Part shown: positions 35,220 through 44,115 of the stretch, one piece after another
Layout: each line of letters begins with the position of its first letter
Position numbering within the stretch: the stretch's first letter is position 1
DNA from: Pseudochelatococcus contaminans
Lineage (GTDB): Bacteria; Pseudomonadota; Alphaproteobacteria; Rhizobiales; Beijerinckiaceae
DNA: 64,000 nt
Reading direction: 5' to 3'
Assembly: GCF_014195635.1 (NCBI RefSeq)
Contig: NZ_JACICC010000006.1
Span: 1-64,000 of the forward strand
Position numbers and translations under genes: made by a program
Notes under the pieces: model-generated
The model's input: only the letters and a program-made list of their open reading frames with translations
Databases searched by the model: none
Told to the model about the DNA's origin: nothing

Positions 35220-36904
35220 CGATGCCCGTTGTCGATTGCGACCTGCTGGTGATCGGCAGCGGAGCCGGCGGAATGTCGGCCGCGCTGTCGGCGGCGGCGG
35301 GTGGCGCGCGGGTGCTGGTGGTCGAGAAAGCCAGCGTCTTCGGCGGCACCACGGCCGTTTCCGGCGGCGTGATGTGGGTGCCGGCCAACCACGTCGCGCG
35401 GCGGGAAGGTGTCGAGGACGATGCCGACCTCGCGCGCGCCTATCTGCGCGCCCTTCTCGGGGATCGTTACGACCCGCCCTTCATCGACGCCTATCTCGCA
35501 ACCGCGCCGGACATGCTGCGCTTCCTGGAGGAGGAACTGCGCCTGCCGCTGACGACGGAGATAGGCACCCCGGATTACCGTTCGGATCTGCCGGGTGCGC
35601 TGGCGCGGGGACGCAGCGTTCAGGTGGCCGGCCTGTCGGGCACCGCGCTCGGCCGCGATCTCCGGCATCTGCGTCCGCCGCTGGAGGAGATGACGCTTTT
35701 CGGCCTTCAGATCGGTTCCGGCATCAATCTGGACGATCTTTACGCCTTCGGCCGCAAGCTGGGGCCGAGCCTGCGGGTGGTCCGGATGCTCGCATGGAAC
35801 CGCATGCAGGCTGTGCTTCACGGCCGCCCGACGCGACTGGCCAATGGCAATGCGCTGGTGGCGCGGCTGTGGCTGGCGCTGCGCCGGTTCGACGTGCCCC
35901 TGTGGCTCGGCGCGCCCGCGCTTCGCCTGACGGGCGACGGCGCGCGCGTGGACGGTGCGATCGTCAGCCGCGGCGGGCGGCTGCACCGCATACGCGCGTC
36001 GAAAGGCGTCATCCTTGCAAGCGGCGGCATCTCGCACGACGTCGAGGCCCGCCAGCGCCTGTATGGCCATCCGGCGGGAGCGGAAGCGCATTTCTCGCTG
36101 ACCGCACCCGGCAACCGGGGCGACGGCGCCCGCATGGCGGCTGCGTTCGGCGGTCATGTCAGCGGCGATGTCTCGGACGGCGGCGGCTGGATGCCGGTCT
36201 CGAAAGTGCCGCGCCGCGACGGTGGCTGGGGCCTGTTCCTGCACTCGCTGAATCAGGGCAAGCCGGGCTTTATCGCCGTTACCCGGGAGGGCCGGCGCTT
36301 CGTCGATGAAAGCCTGTCGTATCACGATTTCGTCCGCGCGATGGTGGCGGCCGATCCCTCGCCGGATCAGAAAGGCTGCTGGCTCATCTGCGATGACCGG
36401 GCCTTCAAAAAATATGGCATCGGCTTCGTCAAGCCGATCCTGCCGGCCGGCTGGCTGGAGTCGAAGGGATATGTGCATCGCGCGGGCGGCATTGCCGCGT
36501 TGGCGCGATCGATCGGCGCCGATCCCGTCATGCTGGAACGGACGATCCGGGAGTACAATGGCGCGGCCGGGCAGGGGCTCGACCCCGTGTTCGGGAAGGG
36601 AAGCCATGCCTATGGCCGCTACCTGGGCGACCCCATGCATCGCCCCAACCCCAATGTCGCTCCTCTCGACAAGGCGCCCTGGCGCGCCGTCTTTGTTCAT
36701 CCGGGCGATATCGGCATGTTCGCCGGGCTTGCGGTCAGCCCGCGCGCCGAGGTGCTGGATGGCGAAGGGCGCCCGGTCCCCGGTCTGCGCGCCGTGGGCA
36801 ATGACATGCTGTCGGTCTTCCGGGGCAGCTATCCCGGCGGCGGCTCGCTGATCGGCCCGGCCATGACCTTCGGCTATCTCGCCGGCAAGGAGATGGCGGG
36901 ATAA
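35216..36904 (+). CDS. FAD-dependent 3-ketosteroid Delta1-dehydrogenase-like enzyme
   Basis: A 562-residue flavoprotein of the FAD_binding_2 (fumarate reductase/KstD) family. Its N-terminus carries DLLVIGSGAGGMSAALSAAAGG and FGGTTAVSGGVMWVP, and its C-terminus SYPGGGSLIGPAMTFGYLAGKEMAG, the FAD-binding signature of KstD-like dehydrogenases. Such enzymes introduce a double bond next to a ring ketone. Coupled to an SDR and upstream of an aromatic hydroxylase and extradiol dioxygenase, it could desaturate and aromatise a cyclohexanone-type intermediate. No other steroid-degradation genes are present, so a steroid substrate is unlikely. Confidence 0.85.
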   Translation: MTMPVVDCDLLVIGSGAGGMSAALSAAAGGARVLVVEKASVFGGTTAVSGGVMWVPANHVARREGVEDDADLARAYLRALLGDRYDPPFIDAYLATAPDMLRFLEEELRLPLTTEIGTPDYRSDLPGALARGRSVQVAGLSGTALGRDLRHLRPPLEEMTLFGLQIGSGINLDDLYAFGRKLGPSLRVVRMLAWNRMQAVLHGRPTRLANGNALVARLWLALRRFDVPLWLGAPALRLTGDGARVDGAIVSRGGRLHRIRASKGVILASGGISHDVEARQRLYGHPAGAEAHFSLTAPGNRGDGARMAAAFGGHVSGDVSDGGGWMPVSKVPRRDGGWGLFLHSLNQGKPGFIAVTREGRRFVDESLSYHDFVRAMVAADPSPDQKGCWLICDDRAFKKYGIGFVKPILPAGWLESKGYVHRAGGIAALARSIGADPVMLERTIREYNGAAGQGLDPVFGKGSHAYGRYLGDPMHRPNPNVAPLDKAPWRAVFVHPGDIGMFAGLAVSPRAEVLDGEGRPVPGLRAVGNDMLSVFRGSYPGGGSLIGPAMTFGYLAGKEMAG

Positions 36905-36911
36905 GCGCCGT

Positions 36912-37703
36912 TCATTCCTGCTGAAGATCGGGATGAGCGTCGCACTTGCGTCCGATCGCGGCGGCGCTTTCGCGCGCCGGGCTGAGGAAGCGCCGCACCG
37001 CTTCCTCAACCGACAGCGCGGATGAGAACCACACCACGGTCAGCACCACCTGTAGCCGGTCGCGTGCGAAGATCGGCACGGACAGCGAGCTGGTTTCCTT
37101 GTAGATCTCGCCGCAGCGCAGGCCATAGCCTTGTTTCACGGTCTGCGCGATCATCCGGTTGACCGTGGTTTCATCGAAGCCTGATTTCTCCGTGGCGGTC
37201 AAGTGAGCGAGAATTTCCTCCCGCTCCGTCGGAGAGCAAAAGGCCAGCCACGCCCGGCCGCTCGATGTCTCCAGCATGGAAAGCGTCGTGCCGACAATTC
37301 CTCCAATGATCGAGAACGGACTGAAACGATGGGTCGATTCCCGCACGATCATCCGATAATTCTGGAATGCCATGAGGTCCACGGGCCACAGGATTTCCCG
37401 GCCCAGCCGCTCGATCTCGGGGATCGCGCATTCGCGCACCCATGCCTCGTCGTTGTATCCGTCCGAAAGCGTGCGGCACCGATGGGTCAGCCGCCAGCTT
37501 CCGGTCGAGGCGCTGCGCTCGATGAATCCCATGTCCTCCAGGGTTTCCATGATGCGGATGACCGTCGGGCGCGGAATGCCGAGCTGGCGCGAAAGCTGCG
37601 CCGCCGTGGCCTCCTTCGAGTGGGAAATGGCCTGCATGACAAGCAGCCCGCGCTGGAGCGCGCGCACCGGCTCATAGCTGCGGCGAGGCGAACTGCCAGT
37701 CAT
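36912..37703 (-). CDS. IclR-family transcriptional regulator
   Basis: A 263-residue regulator with an N-terminal winged helix (VRALQRGLLVMQAISHSKEATAAQLSRQLGIPRPTVIRIMETL) and an IclR effector domain (WPVDLMAFQNYRMIVRESTHR, then LSMLETSSGRAWLAFCSPTER). Start 37703 has GGAGG upstream. It lies convergent with the KstD-like gene (8 bp apart) and 192 bp downstream of an MFS gene on the same strand. It resembles the MhpR-like branch and the IclR protein at 42915, and is one of two IclR proteins serving this cluster. Confidence 0.87.
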   Translation of the reverse strand: MTGSSPRRSYEPVRALQRGLLVMQAISHSKEATAAQLSRQLGIPRPTVIRIMETLEDMGFIERSASTGSWRLTHRCRTLSDGYNDEAWVRECAIPEIERLGREILWPVDLMAFQNYRMIVRESTHRFSPFSIIGGIVGTTLSMLETSSGRAWLAFCSPTEREEILAHLTATEKSGFDETTVNRMIAQTVKQGYGLRCGEIYKETSSLSVPIFARDRLQVVLTVVWFSSALSVEEAVRRFLSPARESAAAIGRKCDAHPDLQQE

Positions 37704-37895
37704 GGGGCCTCCGTATCGGTTGGGAACACGTCCTGGTCCGGGAATGCGCACCGGACCGCCGTTGCCTTAGCATACGTCAGGCGCGGCGGCCTGTGGAAGC
37801 GTCGGTGCGTTTTTCCCGGACCGGGTTTCCGATCCCGGCTGGCAATGGCTGACGGCCGAATTTCCGGCGCCGGTCGGGGACCGGCGCCGACGGCG

Positions 37896-39218
37896 TCAGG
37901 CGTTGCTGACAACCGGCTCTTTTTCCCGGAACGTCAGGATCAGTCCGACGGTCGCGATGGCCGACACGACCATGGCTCCGGCAAACAGCTTGTAGACATC
38001 GACCGGCGTCCAGCTTCCGGCCAGTATGAAGCCGGTGACGATCGGCCCCAGAATGGCGAAGCCGCGGCCGACGCCGATCATCAGGCCCACGCCGGTGCCG
38101 CGCAGCATGGTTGGATAGATGGAGGGGCTGATGGCGAAATAGGCCGCGAGACCGCCATTCGCGCACATGCCGACCGCCACGGCGATCACCATGGCCACCG
38201 AGACGTTCGTCACGTTGACGGCGTAGAGATAGAAGGCGATGCCGCCGAGGCCGATCAGCAGTGCGGTTGCGGTTCTGGGATGCAGCCACAGGGTGAGCAG
38301 GCCGAAAATCAGTGCGCCCGCCACGCCGCCATACTGGATCAGCATCGCAACCTGAATTCCCAGATGCTGGTCGCCCGTCATGTCGGCCATGATCTTGGCG
38401 GTCCAGGTATTGGCGAAGTAAAACGAGGCGCTGAGGCACGCGAAGCCGACCCACAGCAGCAACGTGCGCGGCAAAAGCTCGCCCCGGAACAGGTCGGCCA
38501 GTCGCCGTTGCCCGGTCCTGTCCGTGGAGGGCTCGGGCAGCTTCGAGGCTCCCGCAAATCCGAGCCGGCGCGCGATGCGATTGTAGCGCGTGAGGGCATC
38601 GGCCGGCCGCTTGTGGACCAGATAGTCGATGGACTCGGGCAGAAGCACGAGCGCGAACAGCATGACCGCAAAGCTCAGCACGCCGCCGAACAGGAAGGTC
38701 GCGCGCCAGCCATAGGCGTCGATCAGCGGCGAAATCGCGTAGCCCGCCAGCGCGGAACCGAGCGGAAGGCCGATGCCGTACAGGCCCATCACCAGCCCGC
38801 GCCGCTTGTCGGAGCAGTATTCGGAGACGATCACGTTCAGGCTCGGCACCAGCGCGCCGATGAACAGCCCGGCGATCAGCCGGATGATGACCAGTTGCCA
38901 CAATCCCTGCGCCAGCCCCGACAGCACCATGGTCACGGTGATTGCGCCCAGGCACGCCAGAATGTGCTGCCGCCGGCCGACACGGTCCGCCAGAGGCGCC
39001 AGAAACAGCGCCCCGAGCGCCATGCCCGCAATGCCGGCGCTGAGAAGATAGCCCACCTGCGAGTTGGGCAACTGCCAGTCCCTGGCGATGGCCGACATGG
39101 AAAATGGCATTGCGACGACTTCGTATCCGTCGACCATGGCGATCACGATACACAGCATGACGATGCCGATCTGTGGCAGACGCATCGGCCCCTGTTTCAG
39201 GGTGTCGATCATATTCAT
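37896..39218 (-). CDS. MFS transporter, aromatic acid:H+ symporter (AAHS) type
   Basis: A 440-residue 12-segment transporter with VIAMVDGYEVVAMPFSMSAI in TM1 and LAPLADRVGRRQHIL in the 2-3 loop, as in the MhpT/PcaK group. Start 39218 follows GGGAGGAAAAAAC. It is divergent from the extradiol dioxygenase gene. It is only loosely similar to the AAHS transporter at 14704. Together with the Liv-type ABC system it gives this catabolic cluster two uptake routes, perhaps for different forms of the substrate. Confidence 0.87.
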   Translation of the reverse strand: MNMIDTLKQGPMRLPQIGIVMLCIVIAMVDGYEVVAMPFSMSAIARDWQLPNSQVGYLLSAGIAGMALGALFLAPLADRVGRRQHILACLGAITVTMVLSGLAQGLWQLVIIRLIAGLFIGALVPSLNVIVSEYCSDKRRGLVMGLYGIGLPLGSALAGYAISPLIDAYGWRATFLFGGVLSFAVMLFALVLLPESIDYLVHKRPADALTRYNRIARRLGFAGASKLPEPSTDRTGQRRLADLFRGELLPRTLLLWVGFACLSASFYFANTWTAKIMADMTGDQHLGIQVAMLIQYGGVAGALIFGLLTLWLHPRTATALLIGLGGIAFYLYAVNVTNVSVAMVIAVAVGMCANGGLAAYFAISPSIYPTMLRGTGVGLMIGVGRGFAILGPIVTGFILAGSWTPVDVYKLFAGAMVVSAIATVGLILTFREKEPVVSNA

Positions 39219-39403
39219 GACTGTTTTTTCCTCCCAGCGGATTTGTGTCTGGTGACGCGCTTCCGTGCGGCAGCTCATGTGTCCGCTTGGAAGTCGCGAT
39301 CCGGCACGTATGATTCTTCACCGCGCGGCCACTTTTATCGGGATGCCCGCGATCTCCGCCAGAAACGGCAAATCACTGTGCGGCGAAATCGCGGGATCGA
39401 AAG

Positions 39404-39420
39404 TGTCCGCCTGACGGACA
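39404..39420. promoter_or_regulatory. Perfect palindrome TGTCCG-CCTGA-CGGACA
   Basis: A 17-bp inverted repeat with 6-bp arms and a 5-bp spacer, midway between the divergent MFS (39218) and extradiol dioxygenase (39550) genes. Size and position fit an operator for one of the two IclR proteins. No other gene is seen in the 331-bp interval. Confidence 0.5.
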
Positions 39421-39549
39421 GAATTGCGTGCGCTGCTGATTTGCCGCGTCGGTTCGTGCAGAAAACGGCCATGAGAACCGGAATTTTCGCATGCTGGTGT
39501 GGGGCAGGGCGGCAAGCGGATCAACCGGACAATAACATGGGAGGGTGCC

Positions 39550-40530
39550 ATGGCTATCATTGCACTGGGTTATCTCGGCGTGCGCTCAGACCGGCTGGAT
39601 GACTGGTCCGATTTTGCCGGCCGTCTTTTGGGAATGCAGAAAATCGACCGTGGCGGCAAGGCGCTGGCCTTTCGCATGGACGACCGTGTCCAGCGGCTGC
39701 TTGTCTCGGACGAGCCGGGCGAGACGCTGGCGTTTCTGGGGTTCGAGGTCGAGCACAAGAGCGACCTTCAATTCTATGCCGCGCGGGTCGAGGCCGCCGG
39801 AATCAAGGTTCACCCTGCTGCGCCCGGTCTGGCGGACAGGCGGTTCGTGGGCGATCTGGTCTGGTTCCTCGATCCGATGGGCAACCGCGTGGAGCTGTTT
39901 CATGCGCCGATGATCGCCAGCGATCCGTTCGTGCCCGGGCGCCCCATCGACGGCTTCAGGACCGGCCCGCTCGGCATGGGCCATGCGGTTCTGCATGTGC
40001 AGGACATCGAGGTGATGATGCCGTTCTACCGCGACGTGCTGGATTTCCACGTCTCGGATTACGGGTTGCAGCCTTATGGGTTGTATTTCTTCCATCTGAA
40101 CGAACGCCACCATTCCTTCGCCATGGTCGGTTCGGGACAGCAGGGTTTCCATCACTTCATGGTCGAGTTCCAGAACCTCGACGATGTCGGGCAGGGCTAC
40201 GACATCGCCCAGCAGCAGGAGGGGCGGGTCGCCTATACGCTGGGGCGGCACACCAACGATTACATGACCAGTTTCTACGCCAACTCGCCGTCGGGTTTCT
40301 TCGTCGAGAACGGCTGGGGCGGGCGGCTGATAGATCCCGCCACCTGGGAGCCGCACGAAACCCATGACGGTCCCAGCTTCTGGGGGCACGAGCGCCTGTA
40401 TCTGACCGAGGAGGGTGGGCGCAAGCGGCTGCGCGACATGCGCCTCGACGCCGCGGCGCGCGGGCGCCGTTCGCCGCCGGTGCCGGATTGCCCCTGGCTT
40501 TACAACGAAATCGCAAAAACGGGGAAATGA
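39550..40530 (+). CDS. Extradiol (type I, glyoxalase-fold) ring-cleavage dioxygenase
   Basis: A 326-residue vicinal-oxygen-chelate dioxygenase of the 2,3-dihydroxybiphenyl dioxygenase (BphC) type with two glyoxalase modules (about 5-120 and 140-260). Likely Fe(II) ligands in the second module are His145 (LGMGHAVLHV), His202 (GFHHFMVE) and Glu253 (SGFFVENGWGG), matching His146/His210/Glu260 of BphC. Start 39550 follows a GGGAGGG. It is first in an operon with a flavin hydroxylase, an FAH-family hydrolase and an IclR regulator. It presumably cleaves the catechol made by that hydroxylase. The exact substrate is not known. Confidence 0.9.
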   Translation: MAIIALGYLGVRSDRLDDWSDFAGRLLGMQKIDRGGKALAFRMDDRVQRLLVSDEPGETLAFLGFEVEHKSDLQFYAARVEAAGIKVHPAAPGLADRRFVGDLVWFLDPMGNRVELFHAPMIASDPFVPGRPIDGFRTGPLGMGHAVLHVQDIEVMMPFYRDVLDFHVSDYGLQPYGLYFFHLNERHHSFAMVGSGQQGFHHFMVEFQNLDDVGQGYDIAQQQEGRVAYTLGRHTNDYMTSFYANSPSGFFVENGWGGRLIDPATWEPHETHDGPSFWGHERLYLTEEGGRKRLRDMRLDAAARGRRSPPVPDCPWLYNEIAKTGK

Positions 40531-42029
40531 CGATGGAACAATACGACGTCGCCATCGTGGGTTACGGTCCCACGGGGGCCACGCTTGCGCATCTTCTGGG
40601 CCAATGCGGACTGAGCGTTCTGGTGCTGGAGCGCGAAGGCGCTGCCTATCACTTGCCGCGTGCCGTGCATTTCGACGCCGAGGTGATGCGGGTGTTCCAG
40701 TGGATCGGCATCGCCGACGCCATGCAGGAGCTGACGTGCCTGCATCCGGGCATGCGCTTCGTTGGGCCGGACGGCGCGCTGCTGCTCGACTGGCCTCGCC
40801 CGCAGGGAACCGGGCCGCAGGGCTGGCGGGCGAATTACCGCTTTCACCAGCCCGATCTCGAACGGCTGCTCCGCGATGCGATGGAAAGCCGGCCGGAAGT
40901 CACCGTGCGCACCCGCTGCGATCTGTTCATGGTCGAGCAGGATGACGCCGGCGTCACCCTGCGCTATGAGGATATGAGCCGCGGCAAGGTGGAGCGGGCG
41001 CGTGCCCGTTATGTCGTCGGCTGCGACGGAGCGCGCTCGCTGATCCGCCGGTTTATCGAATCCGGGATGGAGGATTACGGCTTCCATGAGCGCTGGCTGG
41101 TGATCGACGTGATCCTGAATGGCGACAAGCCGGAACTGGGCGATCATTCGATCCAGTATTGCGTGCCGGAGCGTCCTTCGACCTATGTGCGCACGCCGGG
41201 CCGCCGTCGCCGCTGGGAGATCACCGTTCTGCCTGACGAAACCACCGCCGAGATGACCCGTCCCGAAAAGGTCTGGGACATGCTCTCGCCGTGGTTGAAG
41301 CCCGACGAGGCCGAGCTGGAGCGCGCGGCGGTCTATGTGTTTCACTCGCTGGTTGCCGAGGACTGGCGCAAGGGGCGCCTGCTGCTGGCGGGAGACGCCT
41401 GCCACCAGACCCCGCCCTTCATGGGGCAGGGCATGTGCGCGGGCGTCCGCGATGTCGCCAATCTCTACTGGAAGCTGGCGCTGGTCTGCAAGGGCGCGGT
41501 CACCGGCGATGCGGCCGAAAGGCTGCTCGACACCTACGAAAGCGAGCGCAAGCCCAATGCCCGCGAATACATCCAGACGGCGGTGCGGCTCGGCGGCCTG
41601 ATCAACACCTGCGGAACCGAGGCGGCCCTGCGCGCCGCGTTGCCCGGCAACCGTGGCTCGGCCAAGATGGAGAGCATCGCGCCGCCGATCGGCCCGGGGC
41701 TTGGCGTAGGCGATGTCGCGGGCCGGCTCTTCGGCCAGCCGCGGCTGGCGGATGGACGGCTGATGGACGAGGTCTATCGCCACCGGTGGGTTGTGGTGGC
41801 GGATGCCGCGCTCGCCGCCGGAGTGGAATTGCCGCCCGGTATCGGCCTCGTCACCACCGAAAACTCGGCCGACGCCGCCGAACATCTGGAGCGCCTTGCA
41901 ACGCGGGCCGTGCTGCTGCGCCCCGATCGCCATACGCTCGGCGGAGCCGACACCGCTACCGAACTGGCGGCGCTGCTCGAACGCGCGCTTCCCGATCCTG
42001 TCAAATCTCAAGAACCGGAGATGGTCTGA
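40527..42029 (+). CDS. FAD-dependent hydroxylase, MhpA (3-(3-hydroxyphenyl)propionate hydroxylase)-like
   Basis: About 500 residues. Class A flavoprotein monooxygenase with YDVAIVGYGPTGATLAHLL at the N-terminus, the DG motif YVVGCDGARSLIRRF and the GD motif LLAGDACHQTPPFMGQGMCAGVRDVANLYWKL near 295. Like MhpA it has a C-terminal thioredoxin-like tail. The ATG at 40527 overlaps the dioxygenase stop (ATGA); an ATG at 40533 is an alternative. It should ortho-hydroxylate a phenol to the catechol used by the extradiol dioxygenase. It is not closely related to the hydroxylase at 21664 beyond the family level. Confidence 0.88.
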   Translation: MTMEQYDVAIVGYGPTGATLAHLLGQCGLSVLVLEREGAAYHLPRAVHFDAEVMRVFQWIGIADAMQELTCLHPGMRFVGPDGALLLDWPRPQGTGPQGWRANYRFHQPDLERLLRDAMESRPEVTVRTRCDLFMVEQDDAGVTLRYEDMSRGKVERARARYVVGCDGARSLIRRFIESGMEDYGFHERWLVIDVILNGDKPELGDHSIQYCVPERPSTYVRTPGRRRRWEITVLPDETTAEMTRPEKVWDMLSPWLKPDEAELERAAVYVFHSLVAEDWRKGRLLLAGDACHQTPPFMGQGMCAGVRDVANLYWKLALVCKGAVTGDAAERLLDTYESERKPNAREYIQTAVRLGGLINTCGTEAALRAALPGNRGSAKMESIAPPIGPGLGVGDVAGRLFGQPRLADGRLMDEVYRHRWVVVADAALAAGVELPPGIGLVTTENSADAAEHLERLATRAVLLRPDRHTLGGADTATELAALLERALPDPVKSQEPEMV

Positions 42030-42031
42030 CC

Positions 42032-42874
42032 ATGAAACTTTCTTCCTTCACGAAGGATGGCCGCGCAAGTTGGGGCCTCGTCACCGAAAACGGTATCGTC
42101 GATCTGGGCAAGCGCGGGCTGGCGCCCACCTTGCGCGACTTCCTGGCCCAGGGCGACCTCGCGCCGGCCGCCGCCCTTGCCGACAGCAAGGCGGATTACG
42201 CCTTTGACGATGTAACGCACGCGCCGGTGATTCCGAACCCCGACAAGATCATCTGCGTCGGGCTGAACTATCACGACCACATTCAGGAAACCGGGCGTGA
42301 GGAAACGCCGAACCCGGTCCTTTTCGCCCGCTATGCGGGCAGCCAGATCGGTCACGGCCAGCCGCTGATCAAGCCGCTGGAATCCGACCAGTTCGACTAC
42401 GAGGGCGAGCTGGCCGTCGTCATCGGCAAGGAAGGCCGCCGCATCCCGGAAGCGGAGGCGCTGAACTATGTCGCCGGATATGCCTGCTACAATGACGGTT
42501 CGATCCGCGACTGGCAGAAGCACACGCACCAGTTCATGCCCGGCAAGACTTTCGCGGGCACCGGCGCGTTCGGCCCGTGGCTGGTGACGGCGGACGAAAT
42601 CCCCGATCCATCGAAGCTCCATCTCCAGACGCGGTTGAACGGCGAGATCGTTCAGGATACCGAACTCACCTTGCTGATCGCCTCGGTGCCGCGATTGATC
42701 GCCTATTGCTCGACCATCCTGCCGCTGCTTCCCGGCGACGTCATCGTTTCGGGAACGCCCGGCGGCGTGGGTGCGCGCCGCAATCCGCCCCTGTGGCTGC
42801 GCGACGGCGATGTCAGCGAAGTCGAGATCTCGAACATCGGCACTCTTTCGAATAAGGTGAAGGCCGAGGCCTGA
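42032..42874 (+). CDS. Fumarylacetoacetate hydrolase (FAH)-family protein
   Basis: A 280-residue FAH-fold enzyme. The N-terminal part MKLSSFTKDGRASWGLV is followed by the catalytic domain with IICVGLNYHDHIQETG, FDYEGELAVVIGKEG (metal-binding Glu residues), YNDGSIRDWQ and GDVIVSGTPGGVGARRNPPLWLRDGD. The family includes acylpyruvate hydrolases, hydratases and decarboxylases. It starts 2 bp after the hydroxylase stop. No alpha/beta hydrolase (MhpC type), hydratase (MhpD) or aldolase (MhpE) is present nearby, so this enzyme may act directly on the ring-cleavage product. Confidence 0.88.
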   Translation: MKLSSFTKDGRASWGLVTENGIVDLGKRGLAPTLRDFLAQGDLAPAAALADSKADYAFDDVTHAPVIPNPDKIICVGLNYHDHIQETGREETPNPVLFARYAGSQIGHGQPLIKPLESDQFDYEGELAVVIGKEGRRIPEAEALNYVAGYACYNDGSIRDWQKHTHQFMPGKTFAGTGAFGPWLVTADEIPDPSKLHLQTRLNGEIVQDTELTLLIASVPRLIAYCSTILPLLPGDVIVSGTPGGVGARRNPPLWLRDGDVSEVEISNIGTLSNKVKAEA

Positions 42875-42914
42875 AGCCCGAGAAGCGCTTGTATCTCATG
42901 CAACCCGGACCGCC

Positions 42915-43730
42915 ATGACGGCGAGCGAAAAACAGGACCGAAAATCCGAGACCGTGCGCGCATTGACGCGCGGCCTCGCAATCCTGCGCCATGTCAACGC
43001 TGTCGGCGAGGCCCGGCCCGGCGAGATCGCCAATGCACTGAGCATCCCGCGTTCCAGCGTCTATCGTTTGTTGCAAACGCTGGAAGAGGCCGGCTATGTT
43101 GCCTTTTCCGCCAGCGCCAACCTTGTGCGCGTGACCCGGCTCGCGGCCTCGCTGGGCGACGGATCGGCCCTGAGTTCCCAGATTTGCCAGATCGCTGCGC
43201 CGCTGCTGGCGGAATATGCCGCGCAACTGGTCTGGCCGCTTGATCTGACCGTTCACCACAGCGCTGCGATGGTCGTTCAGGAAACGACGCATGGCCGCTC
43301 GCCGCTGTCCATCGACCGGGCGATGATCGGTTCGCGCCTGCCGATGCTGCGGACGTCCGCGGGCAGGGCTTATCTGACCTTCTGCGACCAGGCCCAGCGT
43401 GAGCTGATCCTGACGCATATCCGGCGTCTGGGCGAGCCGGCCGACGACCCCTTTCTCGAACCGCTATGGCTGGCGCGGATGATGTACGAAACGCGCGAGC
43501 GCCGCGTCGCGCTGCGCGATGCGGGGGAGTTTCGTCCGCATACGGCGTCGCTGGCCGCGCCGATCATCGCGGCCGACGGTATCGTCGGTTGCATTTCGAT
43601 GATCTGGATACGAAGCGCCCTGAACACGCGCGATGCCATCGAAAGCTATGCTACTCCTCTGAGGGAACTAGCCAGCCGGATCGTTGCGGCACTTCCCGCC
43701 CGTCCACATGCGGTACTAGGCACACCATGA
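42915..43730 (+). CDS. IclR-family regulator, MhpR-like
   Basis: A 271-residue regulator with winged helix VRALTRGLAILRHVNAVGEARPGEIANALSIPRSSVYRLLQTL and effector domain WPLDLTVHHSAAMVVQETTHGRSPLSIDR and RTSAGRAYLTFCDQ. MhpR of E. coli, the activator of phenylpropionate degradation, has the same layout. It ends the operon that begins with the extradiol dioxygenase, 40 bp after the FAH gene, so it is probably autoregulated. Confidence 0.87.
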   Translation: MTASEKQDRKSETVRALTRGLAILRHVNAVGEARPGEIANALSIPRSSVYRLLQTLEEAGYVAFSASANLVRVTRLAASLGDGSALSSQICQIAAPLLAEYAAQLVWPLDLTVHHSAAMVVQETTHGRSPLSIDRAMIGSRLPMLRTSAGRAYLTFCDQAQRELILTHIRRLGEPADDPFLEPLWLARMMYETRERRVALRDAGEFRPHTASLAAPIIAADGIVGCISMIWIRSALNTRDAIESYATPLRELASRIVAALPARPHAVLGTP

Positions 43731-44115
43731 TGTGGCGCAGGTGGCGAGGCATGTGGCCCAGCGAAGGGATCATGCCGGGCACTCCATTCACCTCAGCCAG
43801 GAGCAGTGGCCAAATATCACACGCATCTCTTCTCCTTGAAACTGTGCGAGCCCACCCCCGAGTTGTCTGTTGCTTTCGCGAGGGCACTAGTGGTTTAGGA
43901 TAGCGGTGTCAAATTGCTGCCTCCAATGAATGTCTGCATCGGTGACTGCAAGCCCCCGCGACAGAAAATAACACTCTAAAACAACAGTTTAGCGGGATTT
44001 TTGTTGTCTATGCGACATGCAAGATTCTTGCTGTGGAAGAGCGCGACCGACAAGGGCCGCATGGATTAGCCATCTGTAGCTATTTATGGCTATAAGTAGC
44101 TACAAGAGGTGATTC
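43731..44115. other. Gene-free stretch between catabolic cluster and orphan ATPase
   Basis: About 385 bp with no supportable gene. It ends with the TAGCTA-type inverted repeat listed at 44076-44103. The abrupt change from catabolic genes to an orphan ATPase suggests a junction of independently acquired segments here. Confidence 0.4.
44076..44103. repeat. Inverted repeat GTAGCTA / TAGCTAC upstream of the orphan ATPase
   Basis: Perfect 7-bp arms at 44076-44082 and 44097-44103 separated by 14 bp that include ATGGCTAT. A related TTAGCCAT lies just upstream (about 44066-44073). TAGCCA/TGGCTA words recur just after the ATPase gene (45247-45272). The repeat ends 12 bp before the ATG, so it may be an operator or a border of a mobile unit. 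Confidence 0.5.

Noticed and set aside
35216-36904. Steroid degradation locus
   Set aside because: The flavin dehydrogenase is KstD-like, but no other steroid genes (KshA/B, HsaC-type context, Mce importer) are present; the family covers other ring ketones.
35132-37009. 625-codon minus-strand frame
   Set aside because: Antisense to the KstD-like dehydrogenase; no domain or plausible start context.
37203-39602. 799-codon plus-strand frame
   Set aside because: Antisense to the IclR and MFS genes, rich in Gln, Arg and His; no recognisable domain.
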